A stretch of 64,000 bases of DNA, taken from positions 124,001 through 188,000 of the forward strand of contig NZ_JAGGJY010000002.1 of the NCBI RefSeq assembly GCF_017873245.1, written 5' to 3'. The DNA comes from Clostridium tertium (GTDB lineage Bacteria > Bacillota > Clostridia > Clostridiales > Clostridiaceae). The position numbers and the translations under genes are program-made. Under the pieces are notes generated by a model, which made no database searches, was not told the DNA's origin, and worked only from the letters and a program-made list of their open reading frames with translations. Numbering within the stretch: the stretch's first letter is position 1; every line of letters starts with the position of its first letter. Positions 50,258 through 59,508 of this stretch are shown here, piece after piece.

Positions 50258-51706
50258 TTAATAAGTCTTTTTCCAAATTGATGTACTAAACATAATTAGC
50301 ATCGGATATATTTCTAATCTACCAGCAAGCATACAAAAAGATAGTATTATTTTACTTAATGGTGAAAATGCTGAAAAGTTACCTATTGGTCCAACCATTT
50401 CAAAACCAGGACCTACATTACTTATAGCAGTTAGTACAGATGTTGATGTTGTAATTAAATCAAATCCATCAAATGAAACAATAAACATAGCAATTAATGC
50501 AATTACAATATATGCTCCTATAAATAAAAATACTCCAGATATAGTTTCTTCATCTACTACTTTTCCATCTATCTTAACACTTTGTATTCTTTTAGGATGT
50601 AATATTTTATCTATACCACGTCTTATAGCTTTTAGCATTATTACTATTCTTATTGTTTTTACTCCACCACCAGTAGAACCTGCCATTGCTCCAGCTATCA
50701 TAAGCATCATAATTATCATTTTACTAAGCGTTGGCCACAAATTAAAATCTACAGTTGCATATCCTGTCGTTGTAATTATTGATGCAACTTGAAATGATGA
50801 CTGTCTTATTGATTCATTTAAATTTCCATTATTAAAATCCAAAATATTTACTGTTATAAATATTATAGATATAAAAATCATTAATAAATAATATTTTAGT
50901 TCTTCACTTTTAAAGAAGTTTTTAATATTTCCTCTTATTACTTGAAAATATAATGCAAAATTAATTCCAAATAATATCATAAATATTGTTATTATCCATT
51001 CAACAGAAGGACTAGCAAAAGCAGCAACACTTGTATTCATATTAGAAAAACCACCTGTTCCTGCAGTTCCTAATGCATGTATTATAGCATCATATGCTGA
51101 AAGTCCTGATGCCATTAATAAAATCGTCTGTATTATAGTTAAAATAAAATATATTATGTATAAAATTTTAGCAGTTTCACTTATTTTAGGAACTATTTTA
51201 CCTGGATTTGGCCCAGGACTTTCTGCTCTTAATAAATATATTGTATTAGACCCTAATGATGGTGCTAATGCTAATATAAAAATTAAGAATCCCATTCCAC
51301 CTATCCAATGAGTAAAGCTTCTCCAAAATAATATTCCTTTTGGTAATAATTCAATTTCTGTTAAAATTGTAGCACCTGTTGTTGTAAAGCCTGAGACTGT
51401 TTCAAAAAATGCATCTATAAAAGATGGCATTGCTCCGCTTATAACAAATGGTAAGGCTCCAAAGGCTGCTATTACAATCCATGTTAAACCTACAGTCAAA
51501 AATCCTTCTTTAGCATATATGCCTTTTTCTTTAACTTCTATTCTTCTTAACAATAAAGCTATTGGCATCATCAAAATAATGGTTATTAAAAATGAAAAAC
51601 TATCTCCATCTCCATATGCTAGTGCTATTCCCAAAGGAATTAGTAAAAGAATTGACTCGAATAACAATACATTTCCTAAAACCTTTAGAACCATTTTATA
51701 GTTCAT
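50258..51706 (-). CDS. TrkH/KtrB family K+ channel subunit
   Basis: A 482-residue membrane subunit of a Trk/Ktr K+ uptake system. The four pore loops with their selectivity Gly are seen as SGFTTTGATIL, ALGTAGTGGFSN, TTGYATVDFNLWP and SNVGPGFEMVGP, and GGGVKTIR fits the intramembrane gate loop. Start at 51706: GGAGGTGG lies eight bases upstream, inside the end of the trkA gene, with an 11-bp overlap; a longer frame from 51739 has no signal. It forms a complex with the RCK protein encoded just upstream. Confidence 0.92.
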   Translation of the reverse strand: MNYKMVLKVLGNVLLFESILLLIPLGIALAYGDGDSFSFLITIILMMPIALLLRRIEVKEKGIYAKEGFLTVGLTWIVIAAFGALPFVISGAMPSFIDAFFETVSGFTTTGATILTEIELLPKGILFWRSFTHWIGGMGFLIFILALAPSLGSNTIYLLRAESPGPNPGKIVPKISETAKILYIIYFILTIIQTILLMASGLSAYDAIIHALGTAGTGGFSNMNTSVAAFASPSVEWIITIFMILFGINFALYFQVIRGNIKNFFKSEELKYYLLMIFISIIFITVNILDFNNGNLNESIRQSSFQVASIITTTGYATVDFNLWPTLSKMIIMMLMIAGAMAGSTGGGVKTIRIVIMLKAIRRGIDKILHPKRIQSVKIDGKVVDEETISGVFLFIGAYIVIALIAMFIVSFDGFDLITTSTSVLTAISNVGPGFEMVGPIGNFSAFSPLSKIILSFCMLAGRLEIYPMLIMFSTSIWKKTY

Positions 51707-53072
51707 AGTATCTGCCACCTCCAGAGAAGATGTCATCAATACTTAAAAGTTTCATATTCTTAGTTATAATAATTACTCTATCATTTGCTTTTAGATAATC
51801 ATCTCCTGTTGGAATGATTATCTTATTATTTCTAACAATTGTAGCTACTAAAATATCCTGATTAAACTCTACATTTTTAAATTTTATATTTATATTCTTT
51901 GTATCATTGCCAACTACAAACTCTACTGCTTCTGCTTTATCATTACAAATCCTATATATATTTTCTATAGAGCATTTTTTCTTACTTCTTAAAGTTCTTA
52001 CATATCTTAATATCTTATATGCAGTAACTAACTTTGGATTTACTATAGAATTTATTCCTACAGTTTTTCCTATTTCTCTATAATTATCTCTTGTTATTTT
52101 AGTTATTACGTTATCTACAGACTTACTACTAGCTAAAAGAGAAGCTATTATATTATCTTCATCTCTTCCTGTCAATGTAATAAAACTATCAACTTCAAGT
52201 AAACTTTCAGATAATAATAACTCTTCATCCATACCATCTCCGTTAATTATTATAGAGTTTGGTAAAAGATTATTAAGCTCTTCACAAATATTCAGATCCT
52301 TTTCTATTATCTTACAATTAACTCCAACTTCACCAATAATTTTAGCAAGGTAATATCCTATTTTACCCCCACCTATAACCATGGCTCTCTTTACCTTTTT
52401 CTTATATTTACCTAATTTATTGAATAAATTTTGAATGTCTTTATGTTCACCTATAACATATACTCTGTCATCTTTATGAAAAATATAGTCTCCTTTAGGC
52501 ATTATAAATTCATCATTTCTCTCAATACCGCAAAAAAGTACATTTCCTCTAATAAAGGTAATATCACTTATTTTTTTACCTTCAAGAGCTGTATCATCAG
52601 ATACCTTAAATCCAACTAAATTTACTTTACCATCGGAAAAATTATCTATACTACATACTGATGGATATTTAATTAACTTAGCTATTTCTATTGCTGCAGC
52701 TTTTTCTGGATTTATTACTAAATCTATTCCTACAGCTTCAGTTAGTAAAGTTATATCTTCATCATAATCTGGGGTTCTAACTCTGGCTACAGTATGCTTA
52801 ACTCCTAACTTCTTAGATGCTAAAGAGCAAAGCATATTTAATTCGTCACTATCAGTTACTGAAATTAATAAATCAGCACCTCTTATTCCTGCTTCATCAA
52901 GAACCTTTAAACTAGTACAATTTCCTTTAACACACATTACATCTAAATTGTTATTAATATGTTCTAAAGCTGCATCTTTATTATCTATAATAGTTATATT
53001 ATCTCCATCTGTAGATAGATATTTGGCTAAGGTATATCCTACTTTACCTGCACCGACTATAATAATGTTCAT
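51696..53072 (-). CDS. trkA: TrkA-type K+ uptake regulatory subunit (two RCK domains)
   Basis: A 458-residue cytoplasmic regulator with two RCK units: Rossmann 1 at the N-terminus (IIVGAGKVGYTLAKYL, IDNKDAALE), TrkA_C ~140-215, Rossmann 2 from ~229 (MVIGGGKIGYYLAKII) and TrkA_C ~370-450. It binds NAD(H)/ATP and gates the TrkH-like channel. Its stop overlaps the start of the channel gene by 11 bp. Start follows AAGGAGAAGG. Ligand is not readable from sequence. Confidence 0.92.
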   Translation of the reverse strand: MNIIIVGAGKVGYTLAKYLSTDGDNITIIDNKDAALEHINNNLDVMCVKGNCTSLKVLDEAGIRGADLLISVTDSDELNMLCSLASKKLGVKHTVARVRTPDYDEDITLLTEAVGIDLVINPEKAAAIEIAKLIKYPSVCSIDNFSDGKVNLVGFKVSDDTALEGKKISDITFIRGNVLFCGIERNDEFIMPKGDYIFHKDDRVYVIGEHKDIQNLFNKLGKYKKKVKRAMVIGGGKIGYYLAKIIGEVGVNCKIIEKDLNICEELNNLLPNSIIINGDGMDEELLLSESLLEVDSFITLTGRDEDNIIASLLASSKSVDNVITKITRDNYREIGKTVGINSIVNPKLVTAYKILRYVRTLRSKKKCSIENIYRICNDKAEAVEFVVGNDTKNINIKFKNVEFNQDILVATIVRNNKIIIPTGDDYLKANDRVIIITKNMKLLSIDDIFSGGGRYYEL

Positions 53073-53354
53073 TTTCCTTCTCCTTGCTACTAATGTTACT
53101 CATATATGTAATACTTCATATTATACATTACAAATAATATTAATCATAGTCATTAAATTTATAAAAATATTAATAATATAAGTTTTTATTTGTTACTAAA
53201 GTTAAGACTTTTTAATTAATATATACTTTTTAATTAATATATATTTTAAATTTCTATTTTTTCAAAAAATTTTATAACTTTTGTAGTTACTAAAAAGAGA
53301 TTTAAAGTAACTACTTTAAATACATAATACTTCTACTAAAGCTTCAGTGAACTA
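53073..53354. other. Intergenic region upstream of trkA, with tandem repeat
   Basis: No gene. An exact 18-bp tandem duplication (ACTTTTTAATTAATATAT at 53207-53224 and 53225-53242) and the GTAGTTAC-N16-GTAACTAC inverted repeat at 53283-53314 are the visible structures; the trkA promoter should be here. Confidence 0.5.
53283..53314. repeat. Inverted repeat GTAGTTAC-N16-GTAACTAC, copy 2
   Basis: Half-sites GTAGTTAC (53283-53290) and GTAACTAC (53307-53314) separated by 16 bp, identical in architecture to 1469-1500. The spacer sequences differ. Confidence 0.45.
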
Positions 53355-53398
53355 AAAAAATCCACCTACAATAAAAATATTATAGGTGGATTCTTTTT
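53355..53398 (-). terminator. Terminator of the Tim44-like gene
   Basis: AATCCACCTA (53359-53368) / TAGGTGGATT (53383-53392), 14-base loop, leftward T7. 22 bp past the stop. Confidence 0.85.
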
Positions 53399-53419
53399 AA
53401 TGAGATAAAATATTTAATG

Positions 53420-54217
53420 TTACTTAGATTCTTTATCTTTGATATTTATATCAAAGATATCCAAATTATTAATATCATCAATTTGCCTTATTTCATCTAA
53501 TACCCATCTTTTTTCATTTTTTATAAATTTCCAATACTCTTCAAAATGAGTAATTCTATACTTATTGCCTTCTATTATTTCATTTGTTTCCTCTTTTATT
53601 GTATAATCAATTGATTTTGCCTTTATATGAACCCATAAGGAATCTTCATTAGTTCCATCCTTATCCTGTAATGCAATAGGAATAGCACTTACTAGTTTCA
53701 TTTTTTCTAGTATATTTTTTTCTTTTCTTACTTTCATCCATTCTGTTTTTGATCTATGCCTTATGTATAGTTTTTCACTCATATATTCTTTAGCTAAATC
53801 TTGATTTCTTTCCATCCAAGCAACTTGAACTTTATAAAATGCTTCTTCAATATCATTCTTTATATTATCATAATCCCAATTGTAATCCCTCTTAGATAAA
53901 TTTTTTATAGCAGAAATACTTTTTGCTTTCTTTTTGCTAAGTCTTACCTTTAAAACAATTGTTCCTGCTGATCCAATGATAGCAAACATGCTAAGATTAA
54001 TTATTGAAGCTATTGGATTACTTCTTCCTCTATAACTTCCACCGGCTGAACCCCCGTGAGATGAACTACTACTTCCGCCGCCACCTCCACCACCTCCGCC
54101 GCCGCCTCCACCACCTCCGGCTCTAGCATAAGCAACTAGTGGTCCATTCACAATCAAAATTACCAGTATTATTACTGAAACTCTTTTTAGAAAATCACTA
54201 ACCTTAAATTCATTCAT
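53420..54217 (-). CDS. Tim44-like domain membrane protein with poly-Gly linker
   Basis: A 265-residue protein: helix/signal (~10-30), a run of 15 glycines then five serines (~35-57), a second helix (~72-92), and a cytosolic-type Tim44-like domain (~125-255; VQVAWMERNQDLAKEYMSEKLY, HFEEYWKFIKNEKRWVLDEIRQ). Bacterial Tim44-like proteins are thought to act at membranes but have no settled job. Start at 54217 (MNEFK): AAAGGG nine bases upstream; an earlier in-frame ATG overlaps that signal. The Gly tract is encoded by a GC-rich run near 54077-54120. Monocistronic. Confidence 0.85.
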   Translation of the reverse strand: MNEFKVSDFLKRVSVIILVILIVNGPLVAYARAGGGGGGGGGGGGGGGSSSSSHGGSAGGSYRGRSNPIASIINLSMFAIIGSAGTIVLKVRLSKKKAKSISAIKNLSKRDYNWDYDNIKNDIEEAFYKVQVAWMERNQDLAKEYMSEKLYIRHRSKTEWMKVRKEKNILEKMKLVSAIPIALQDKDGTNEDSLWVHIKAKSIDYTIKEETNEIIEGNKYRITHFEEYWKFIKNEKRWVLDEIRQIDDINNLDIFDINIKDKESK

Positions 54218-54405
54218 TACTCTCATCCCTTTAAAAGTCTAAACTTTATTGTTTACCTAAATATTTTTTAATGCTAACCATACTTAAGCACTATTAATTA
54301 GATACATTCTTTAGTTACATATAATCTATTCATTAAACTTATATATATTTTAACACATACTATTTTTTTACAAAACAGATTATTTACATAATAATTATTT
54401 ATTAT

Positions 54406-55527
54406 TTAAATTAGTTTTATTGGTAATCTTACTTCGAATATAGTCTTATAATCATCACTATATGCAGATATATTTCCATTATGAAGATCTATAATATTTT
54501 TTGTTATAGATAAACCTAATCCCGAGCCACCTATATTGCTATTTCTTGATTTTTCTATCCTATAAAATCTATCAAATATATATGGTAAATCCACTGATGG
54601 TATAGACTGCCCATAATTTATAATTTGAACTACAGCATTTTCTTCCTCAGCCTTTGTAACTATATCAACATAATGACCGTCTTCACCATATTTAATTGCA
54701 TTAGATAATAAATTTTCAAATGCTCGAACTAATTTTCCTCCATCTGCATTAACAATCAACTTATCATCTGAAAAGTTAACCCTTGATTCCATATTTGAAT
54801 TTTTAAATTGTACTTCAAAATAAGCAACCACTTGACCTAATAACTCAACTAAATTAATATCATTTTTATCTAATTTTATAGTGTTATTTTGCATTTTAGT
54901 AAGTTCGAATAAATCATTTATAAGTAAGTTTAAACTTTTTGATTTTTCATATGCTATATTAGCATAATATCTAAGAGTTACTTCATCATAATATTTATCA
55001 CTATCAATAATTTCTAAATACCCCATTATTGAAGTTAATGGAGTTCTTAAATCATGTGATACATTTGTTATTAAATCATTTTTAGTTTTTTGAGCCTTTC
55101 TTTCCTCTATCGTTCTATTTTTAAGTTGATTTGAAATACTATTTATATTTTCTGCTAAGACTTTCATATCCCCTTTAAAATTAACTTGTATTGATCTATC
55201 TAAATCCCCTTTAGCTATAATTTCGGTCTCATTTATTATAGCTACTAAACTCTTAGCTTTTTTATAAGTTACCAATAAATAAAATATTGTAAATATTGCT
55301 ATTCCTATAATTATAGCTATAAATCCATCTAAAAATTCATACTTTATAAACCGCCAAAGCCTCCAAATATGCCATACAAATTCATATTCATTGTTTACGT
55401 ATAAATAATTTAATATAATTTTTACAATAAAAAAAGTCAAGGCAGTTAATATTAAAGAAATTACTATATCAGTTACTGAATATAGCCATACTCTATATAT
55501 CCTTTTATTTTTCAATTTTATAACCAA
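54406..55527 (-). CDS. VanS-like sensor histidine kinase
   Basis: A 373-residue kinase with two membrane helices (~15-42 and ~66-88) around a very short extracytoplasmic loop (~24 residues, with WHIWRLWRF), HAMP (~90-142), HisKA with His158 (SHDLRTPLTS) and HATPase (NLLSNAIKYG; GSGLGLSITKN). The short loop is typical of intramembrane-type VanS/LiaS-like sensors. Start is TTG at 55527 or 55515, overlapping the end of the regulator gene exactly as in the first system. Third gene of a vanY-vanR-vanS-like operon; no terminator is obvious before 54405. Confidence 0.9.
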   Translation of the reverse strand: MVIKLKNKRIYRVWLYSVTDIVISLILTALTFFIVKIILNYLYVNNEYEFVWHIWRLWRFIKYEFLDGFIAIIIGIAIFTIFYLLVTYKKAKSLVAIINETEIIAKGDLDRSIQVNFKGDMKVLAENINSISNQLKNRTIEERKAQKTKNDLITNVSHDLRTPLTSIMGYLEIIDSDKYYDEVTLRYYANIAYEKSKSLNLLINDLFELTKMQNNTIKLDKNDINLVELLGQVVAYFEVQFKNSNMESRVNFSDDKLIVNADGGKLVRAFENLLSNAIKYGEDGHYVDIVTKAEEENAVVQIINYGQSIPSVDLPYIFDRFYRIEKSRNSNIGGSGLGLSITKNIIDLHNGNISAYSDDYKTIFEVRLPIKLI

Positions 55528-56197
55528 CTCCCCATACAGTATGAATTATTTTATTTCCCTCCATATATTGCTCTAATTTGTCTCTAAGTCTACTCATATG
55601 TACCATTACAGTATTATTAGATTGGTAGTATCTCTCCTTCCAAACTTTTTCAAATATTTCTTCTGTACTAAAAACTCTTCCTCTATTTGACGCTAACAAA
55701 TATAAAATTTCAAATTCCCTTGCCGTTAATGACACCTCATTATCATCTATTGTTACCTTATGTTTACTTTTATCTATAATCATCGATTCAATTCTTATTA
55801 TATTATCTAAAGTTTGAATTTTAGTATTTAAAAAGTATGCTCGTCTAAGTAATGCTCTTATCCTAACTGTAAGTTCTAAGTGGTTAAATGGCTTACATAC
55901 ATAATCATCAGCACCTGTCATAATTCCTTGTATTTTATCCATATCTTCTGTTTTAGCACTTAACATAAGTATTGGTATATTATATTTTTCCCTCACCCTC
56001 CTACAAACTTCTAATCCATCCATACCCGGCATCATTATATCTAAAACCATTAAATGAATTTCTTCTTTATCTAATATTTCTAATGCTTTTTCGCCATTAC
56101 TTGCCTTAAAAACATTATATCCTTCATTTTTAAGATTTATTTCTAGTAAATCCCTTATTTCCTTTTCATCATCTATCACCAATATATTATTATTCAT
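55505..56197 (-). CDS. VanR-like OmpR-family response regulator
   Basis: A 230-residue regulator: receiver (D9/D10, phospho-Asp53, K102) and winged helix (~128-229). It ends VWGVGYKIEK, as does its paralogue at 13223-13921. It overlaps the kinase and lies 19 bp after the D,D-carboxypeptidase gene. A sequence matching the remembered VanR recognition element lies upstream of the operon, so autoregulation is likely. Start follows GGAGGGC. Confidence 0.92.
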   Translation of the reverse strand: MNNNILVIDDEKEIRDLLEINLKNEGYNVFKASNGEKALEILDKEEIHLMVLDIMMPGMDGLEVCRRVREKYNIPILMLSAKTEDMDKIQGIMTGADDYVCKPFNHLELTVRIRALLRRAYFLNTKIQTLDNIIRIESMIIDKSKHKVTIDDNEVSLTAREFEILYLLASNRGRVFSTEEIFEKVWKERYYQSNNTVMVHMSRLRDKLEQYMEGNKIIHTVWGVGYKIEK

Positions 56198-56216
56198 TTG
56201 CCCTCCATCTAAATAA

Positions 56217-56945
56217 CTATCTTCCTAAATATTCCTCCAAGGTAATTCCATTTTCATATATATATTTAGCAGCTTCTTCACCTACATACCTTATATGCCA
56301 AGGCTCATACTCAATTCCTGTTATATCTTCCTTTCCTAATGGATATCTTATAATAAACCCAAACCTATAAGAATTTTCTGCAAGCCAATCTCCTTCTCTT
56401 GTTCCTTGAATCAAAAAATTTTCCTCATTAGTGATATCAATACATAACCCTGTTTGATGTTCACTAAATCCAGGCTTAGCAACATATGCATTAGCATTTT
56501 CTATTCCTTGAGATTTTACTCTATCATTAAATGTATTTTTTTGTGACTTATAGGATCTATAACCTGAATTTCCTATTAATATTATACCTTCATATTTAGC
56601 TTCATTAATTAAATTTTCTAATGGCTTAGCAATAACTCCTGCAACGTATTTTTCTTCATTATTTACTGAATCAGTAAATGGAATATCAGGAATAATTAAA
56701 TTTTTAGGTTTATAATTTTTACTTAATTCATGATCTTTATTTACTAATAGTAAATAGTCATTTAAATCAACATCATTATTTATATTAATATTATTTCCAT
56801 TTGATAGCTTATCACTCTTATTTAAATTACTCTTATTTTCATTATAAATTAAACCCTTTGTAAATAAAATATCACTTTTTGATAAGTACAATACTCCAAA
56901 ACCTACTAAAATAAATATTAAAAATCTTTTTAATCCTCTTTTCAT
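56217..56945 (-). CDS. VanY-like D-alanyl-D-alanine carboxypeptidase (M15B)
   Basis: A 242-residue membrane-anchored enzyme: one N-terminal helix (~7-24), a linker, and an M15 peptidase domain (~75-240). Zn ligands and catalytic residues are seen in SEHQTGLCIDIT (His, Asp) and EPWHIRYVG (Glu, His), plus substrate SGYRSYKSQ. It trims the terminal D-Ala of peptidoglycan stem peptides, lowering the vancomycin target density. It is the first gene of the operon with VanR/VanS-like regulators. No vanH, vanA/B or vanX is in the window, so glycopeptide resistance as such is not implied. Confidence 0.92.
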   Translation of the reverse strand: MKRGLKRFLIFILVGFGVLYLSKSDILFTKGLIYNENKSNLNKSDKLSNGNNININNDVDLNDYLLLVNKDHELSKNYKPKNLIIPDIPFTDSVNNEEKYVAGVIAKPLENLINEAKYEGIILIGNSGYRSYKSQKNTFNDRVKSQGIENANAYVAKPGFSEHQTGLCIDITNEENFLIQGTREGDWLAENSYRFGFIIRYPLGKEDITGIEYEPWHIRYVGEEAAKYIYENGITLEEYLGR

Positions 56946-56989
56946 GTTTTACACTCCTCTTCTAACCTTATAGTGCTAATTTTAAATTA

Positions 56990-57023
56990 CACACCTTACG
57001 ACTCTTATAAAAATTTCTTACGA
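56990..57023 (-). promoter_or_regulatory. VanR-box-like direct repeat upstream of vanY-like gene
   Basis: Leftward TCGTAAGAAATT (57012-57023) and TCGTAAGG (from 57001) are 22 bp, two helical turns, apart. From memory the enterococcal VanR element is TCGTANGAAAT(T/A), which the first site matches exactly. They lie 45-78 bp upstream of the start codon. Confidence 0.65.
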
Positions 57024-57055
57024 AACCTTAAGTTTTATAAAAGCTGGTTAAAATA

Positions 57056-57091
57056 ATAAAAGGATTTAAAGCAAAACTTTAACTCCTTTTT
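57056..57091 (-). terminator. Terminator of the YidC gene
   Basis: AAAAGGATTTAAAG (57058-57071) / CTTTAACTCCTTTT (57077-57090) with one mismatch and five-base loop, just beyond the stop at 57095. Confidence 0.75.
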
Positions 57092-57094
57092 AAT

Positions 57095-57733
57095 TTAAGC
57101 GAAAACTTTGTTTTTACTATATATTTTAAAACCAATATCCTCTAATAATGTGAATATACTTGAAGTTATAAAGTAAATTCCAAGTCCTATAGGTGCTTTT
57201 ACTGTTATAACTAATCCAAATATTAACATTGGAATAATAGATTTTATACTTATAGGTTCTTCATTACTATTAAAAATCTTCAAGTATGAAATTATACTTG
57301 GTAATATGGAAACTATAGTATATATTAATGGAACAATAAACTTATCATCTGTACTACCTATATTTATAGCCCAAGGAATCAGCATTGTCATAGCTTCAAC
57401 TGGAAGCCTTGATATAGACATATATAATCCCGATATTATTGGCAATTGTAATAATGAAAGAAAACATCCAAACATTCCTTTAGAGTTATTTAAGTAAAGC
57501 TTATTTAACTCCTCATCTTGCCTTTTTTTATTATTTTTATACTTTTTCTTAACAGCCTCTATTTCCTTAGAAAAAACTATCTGCTTTTTCATAGCAATTC
57601 TTTGTTTTATAGAAAAAGGTAGCATTAATAGCTTTACAGTTATTGTTAGCAATACTATAGCTATCCCCCAATCCCCTGTTATTTGAAAGGCAAACTCTAT
57701 CATAGTTTTAAATATATTTATAATGATGTCCAT
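57095..57733 (-). CDS. YidC/Oxa1 family membrane insertase (short paralogue)
   Basis: A 212-residue protein with five helices. The family core is seen as DWGIAIVLLTITVKLLMLPFSIKQ (positions ~22-45), a basic hydrophilic loop with KYKNNKKRQDEELNKLY, and GCFLSLLQLPIISGLYMSI. The positively charged residue in helix 1 expected for insertases is R45 or K in TVKLLMLP. No lipobox, unlike SpoIIIJ. It lies upstream of the van-like operon with a terminator between. A role in inserting neighbouring membrane proteins is possible, not shown. Confidence 0.9.
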   Translation of the reverse strand: MDIIINIFKTMIEFAFQITGDWGIAIVLLTITVKLLMLPFSIKQRIAMKKQIVFSKEIEAVKKKYKNNKKRQDEELNKLYLNNSKGMFGCFLSLLQLPIISGLYMSISRLPVEAMTMLIPWAINIGSTDDKFIVPLIYTIVSILPSIISYLKIFNSNEEPISIKSIIPMLIFGLVITVKAPIGLGIYFITSSIFTLLEDIGFKIYSKNKVFA

Positions 57734-57786
57734 AAAAATCCTCCTAATTATTTAAACAATTTAAAATTAATTTATAAGACATCATT

Positions 57787-58017
57787 TTAAAATAAAGTAC
57801 AATATCGCCATATATCTATTTTCTCATAGGTTTTATATTTATCAGAATTTAAATTTTTAGAAAAATCCAATTTTTCTTTGTTAATCAAATTATTAAAAAT
57901 GACTTTATTAAATTTCCCCTTATTCTTATAAACATAGCCTTTAAAGCATATATATATGTAAGTTGCAATACTAAAAATAGAAACTAATTGAATTAGATAC
58001 AGCATATCAAATTTCAT
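57787..58017 (-). CDS. Small membrane protein, unknown
   Basis: A 76-residue protein with one N-terminal helix (~5-28) and a charged C-terminal half ending DIWRYCTLF. The start has GGAGGCG at good spacing. It is 54 bp upstream of the YidC gene in the same direction, so cotranscription is likely. Family not recognised. Confidence 0.55.
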   Translation of the reverse strand: MKFDMLYLIQLVSIFSIATYIYICFKGYVYKNKGKFNKVIFNNLINKEKLDFSKNLNSDKYKTYEKIDIWRYCTLF

Positions 58018-58143
58018 ATATGCTTCGCCTCCTATGAGTTATATTATAACTCATTATATGTTGTTGAATACAAAATGTCAATATGTGGAATCAATTTAAA
58101 TAACTTTTATATAAACTTTTTAAATAAAATATTCTAGATATAA

Positions 58144-58194
58144 AATAATAACTGAAAACAATTTTTAAATAAAAAATCGCTTCCAGTTATTATT
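58144..58194 (-). terminator. Terminator of the LSm-like gene
   Basis: AATAATAACTG (58144-58154) / CAGTTATTATT (58184-58194), with internal loop; leftward T-run TTTTAT. 103 bp past the stop; the rest of 58018-58296 holds no gene. Confidence 0.6.
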
Positions 58195-58296
58195 AGAAAA
58201 TCTGTTGTCCGTGCATAACAACAATACTTATGTTCTTCTATTTCTAATTATATTTCTAATTAAGTCTTTTTTAATTAAGTGTTTTCTCTAATAAAT

Positions 58297-58647
58297 CTAG
58301 AAAGTATAGAAAAATGGGAATGGTGGAATAAAATAAGGATAGCCTAATAAAGCCACTGCAGCTAAATTACCTAGTGGAAAACCTCTCCTCCTAAAGCGTC
58401 TAAATCTTCTTCTTTGACGGCCTCCTCCAGGGAATTGGCGTTGTTGCTCAGGTTCATTTTCATTTTCTGATTCCATTACATCTTCTCCAACCAATATTAT
58501 AATACGCTCTCTATCTACATCCTCAATAATTCCGTCAAGTGTACTTCCATCTGACAATGTAATAATAACATGAAAAGATATAAGCCTTTTGCATTTATCA
58601 TGTAATGGTTGTAAGTCTCTGTAATAATCAATTCTTTCCAAAGACAT
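58297..58647 (-). CDS. Small Arg-rich protein with Sm/LSm-like N-terminal domain
   Basis: A 116-residue protein. Residues ~10-55 (CKRLISFHVIITLSDGSTLDG then IIEDVDRERIIILVGED) have the strand pattern and Sm1-like G-x-x-x-x-G-x-I-x-x-V/D signature of small RNA-binding Sm/LSm folds. Then come a run of Glu/Asn, a Gly-Arg stretch with many Arg (RQRRRFRRFRRRG) and a hydrophobic Pro/Phe tail (YPYFIPPFPFFYTF). Whether it binds RNA or is a spore-coat-like protein is not certain. The start at 58647 follows AAGGAG. Unrecognised beyond this. Confidence 0.65.
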   Translation of the reverse strand: MSLERIDYYRDLQPLHDKCKRLISFHVIITLSDGSTLDGIIEDVDRERIIILVGEDVMESENENEPEQQRQFPGGGRQRRRFRRFRRRGFPLGNLAAVALLGYPYFIPPFPFFYTF

Positions 58648-58726
58648 TTTTTTATCAACTCCTTTCATGACTATGATATTCACTTCCAGAGCCAACTGTA
58701 CCATGGTAATAAACAAAAAGATTAAA

Positions 58727-59275
58727 TTATTTTTGTCTGTTTATTACCTTACCTTGTAATCCTTCTATTACATCTAAAGCCTTTTCATGTAATGATTCAT
58801 CAAAGCTAGCGCAAAGGCTTCCATCAACTACTACCTCTGCATTTCTAAATTGTGACTGAAACATTACCACATTACTTATTACACATATATTAGTAACTAC
58901 TCCAACTATCTCTATCTCATTGATATCATCACCTATTTCACTTGCAAGCTTAATCATATCAATTGGTGCCATTCCAAATCCATATTTTTCATAATGAATT
59001 GTATTTTCTTTATATGAAAACTCTTTTAACTTTCCATATAGTCCATGACCCTCAGTCCCCCTTAGGCAATGAACAACAGGTAAGTTTTTTCCTTCTCTAG
59101 TATCTAAATAATTATCTAAGTGCGTATCATAAGTGAATAATACCTTATTATTCTCCTTTAGATATTTATTTACCTTATCATAAATTCCATTTTCTAAAGA
59201 TATAGCCTTTTCAAATCCCAATGTTCCATTAACAAAGTCCTTTTGATAATCAATAACTACTAATAATTTTTTCAA
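58727..59275 (-). CDS. Cysteine hydrolase of the isochorismatase superfamily, nicotinamidase-like
   Basis: A 182-residue PncA-like enzyme. Catalytic triad Asp9 (VVIDYQKDF), Lys97 (HYEKYGF) and Cys131 (VVTNICVIS); metal-binding Asp51 and His52/THLDNY are consistent with nicotinamidase. It would hydrolyse nicotinamide to nicotinate and ammonia for NAD salvage, or a related amide. The start is a TTG at 59275 after GGGGAGG. It is 79 bp upstream of the LSm-like gene, possibly one operon. Confidence 0.87.
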   Translation of the reverse strand: MKKLLVVIDYQKDFVNGTLGFEKAISLENGIYDKVNKYLKENNKVLFTYDTHLDNYLDTREGKNLPVVHCLRGTEGHGLYGKLKEFSYKENTIHYEKYGFGMAPIDMIKLASEIGDDINEIEIVGVVTNICVISNVVMFQSQFRNAEVVVDGSLCASFDESLHEKALDVIEGLQGKVINRQK

Positions 59276-59508
59276 TTTAAATTCCTCCCCAATTTATATC
59301 TCTATTATCATTTTCAAATATCGTAATATGTATCCTTGCTATTAATTTAATAATATTATTCTACCATAATAACTTTATAATAAATATATTTCTCTATTTA
59401 TATCATAATTAAAATAATTATATAAAATCCTAAGAAACCCTCACTTTAAATGAGTATTTTACATATTATAAATTATAATAAAACAACTTCATTTAAGAGG
59501 TGTTTGAT

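Noticed and set aside
54406-56945. Full vancomycin resistance cluster
   Set aside because: No vanH, van ligase or vanX homologue is present; only regulatory genes and a D,D-carboxypeptidase.
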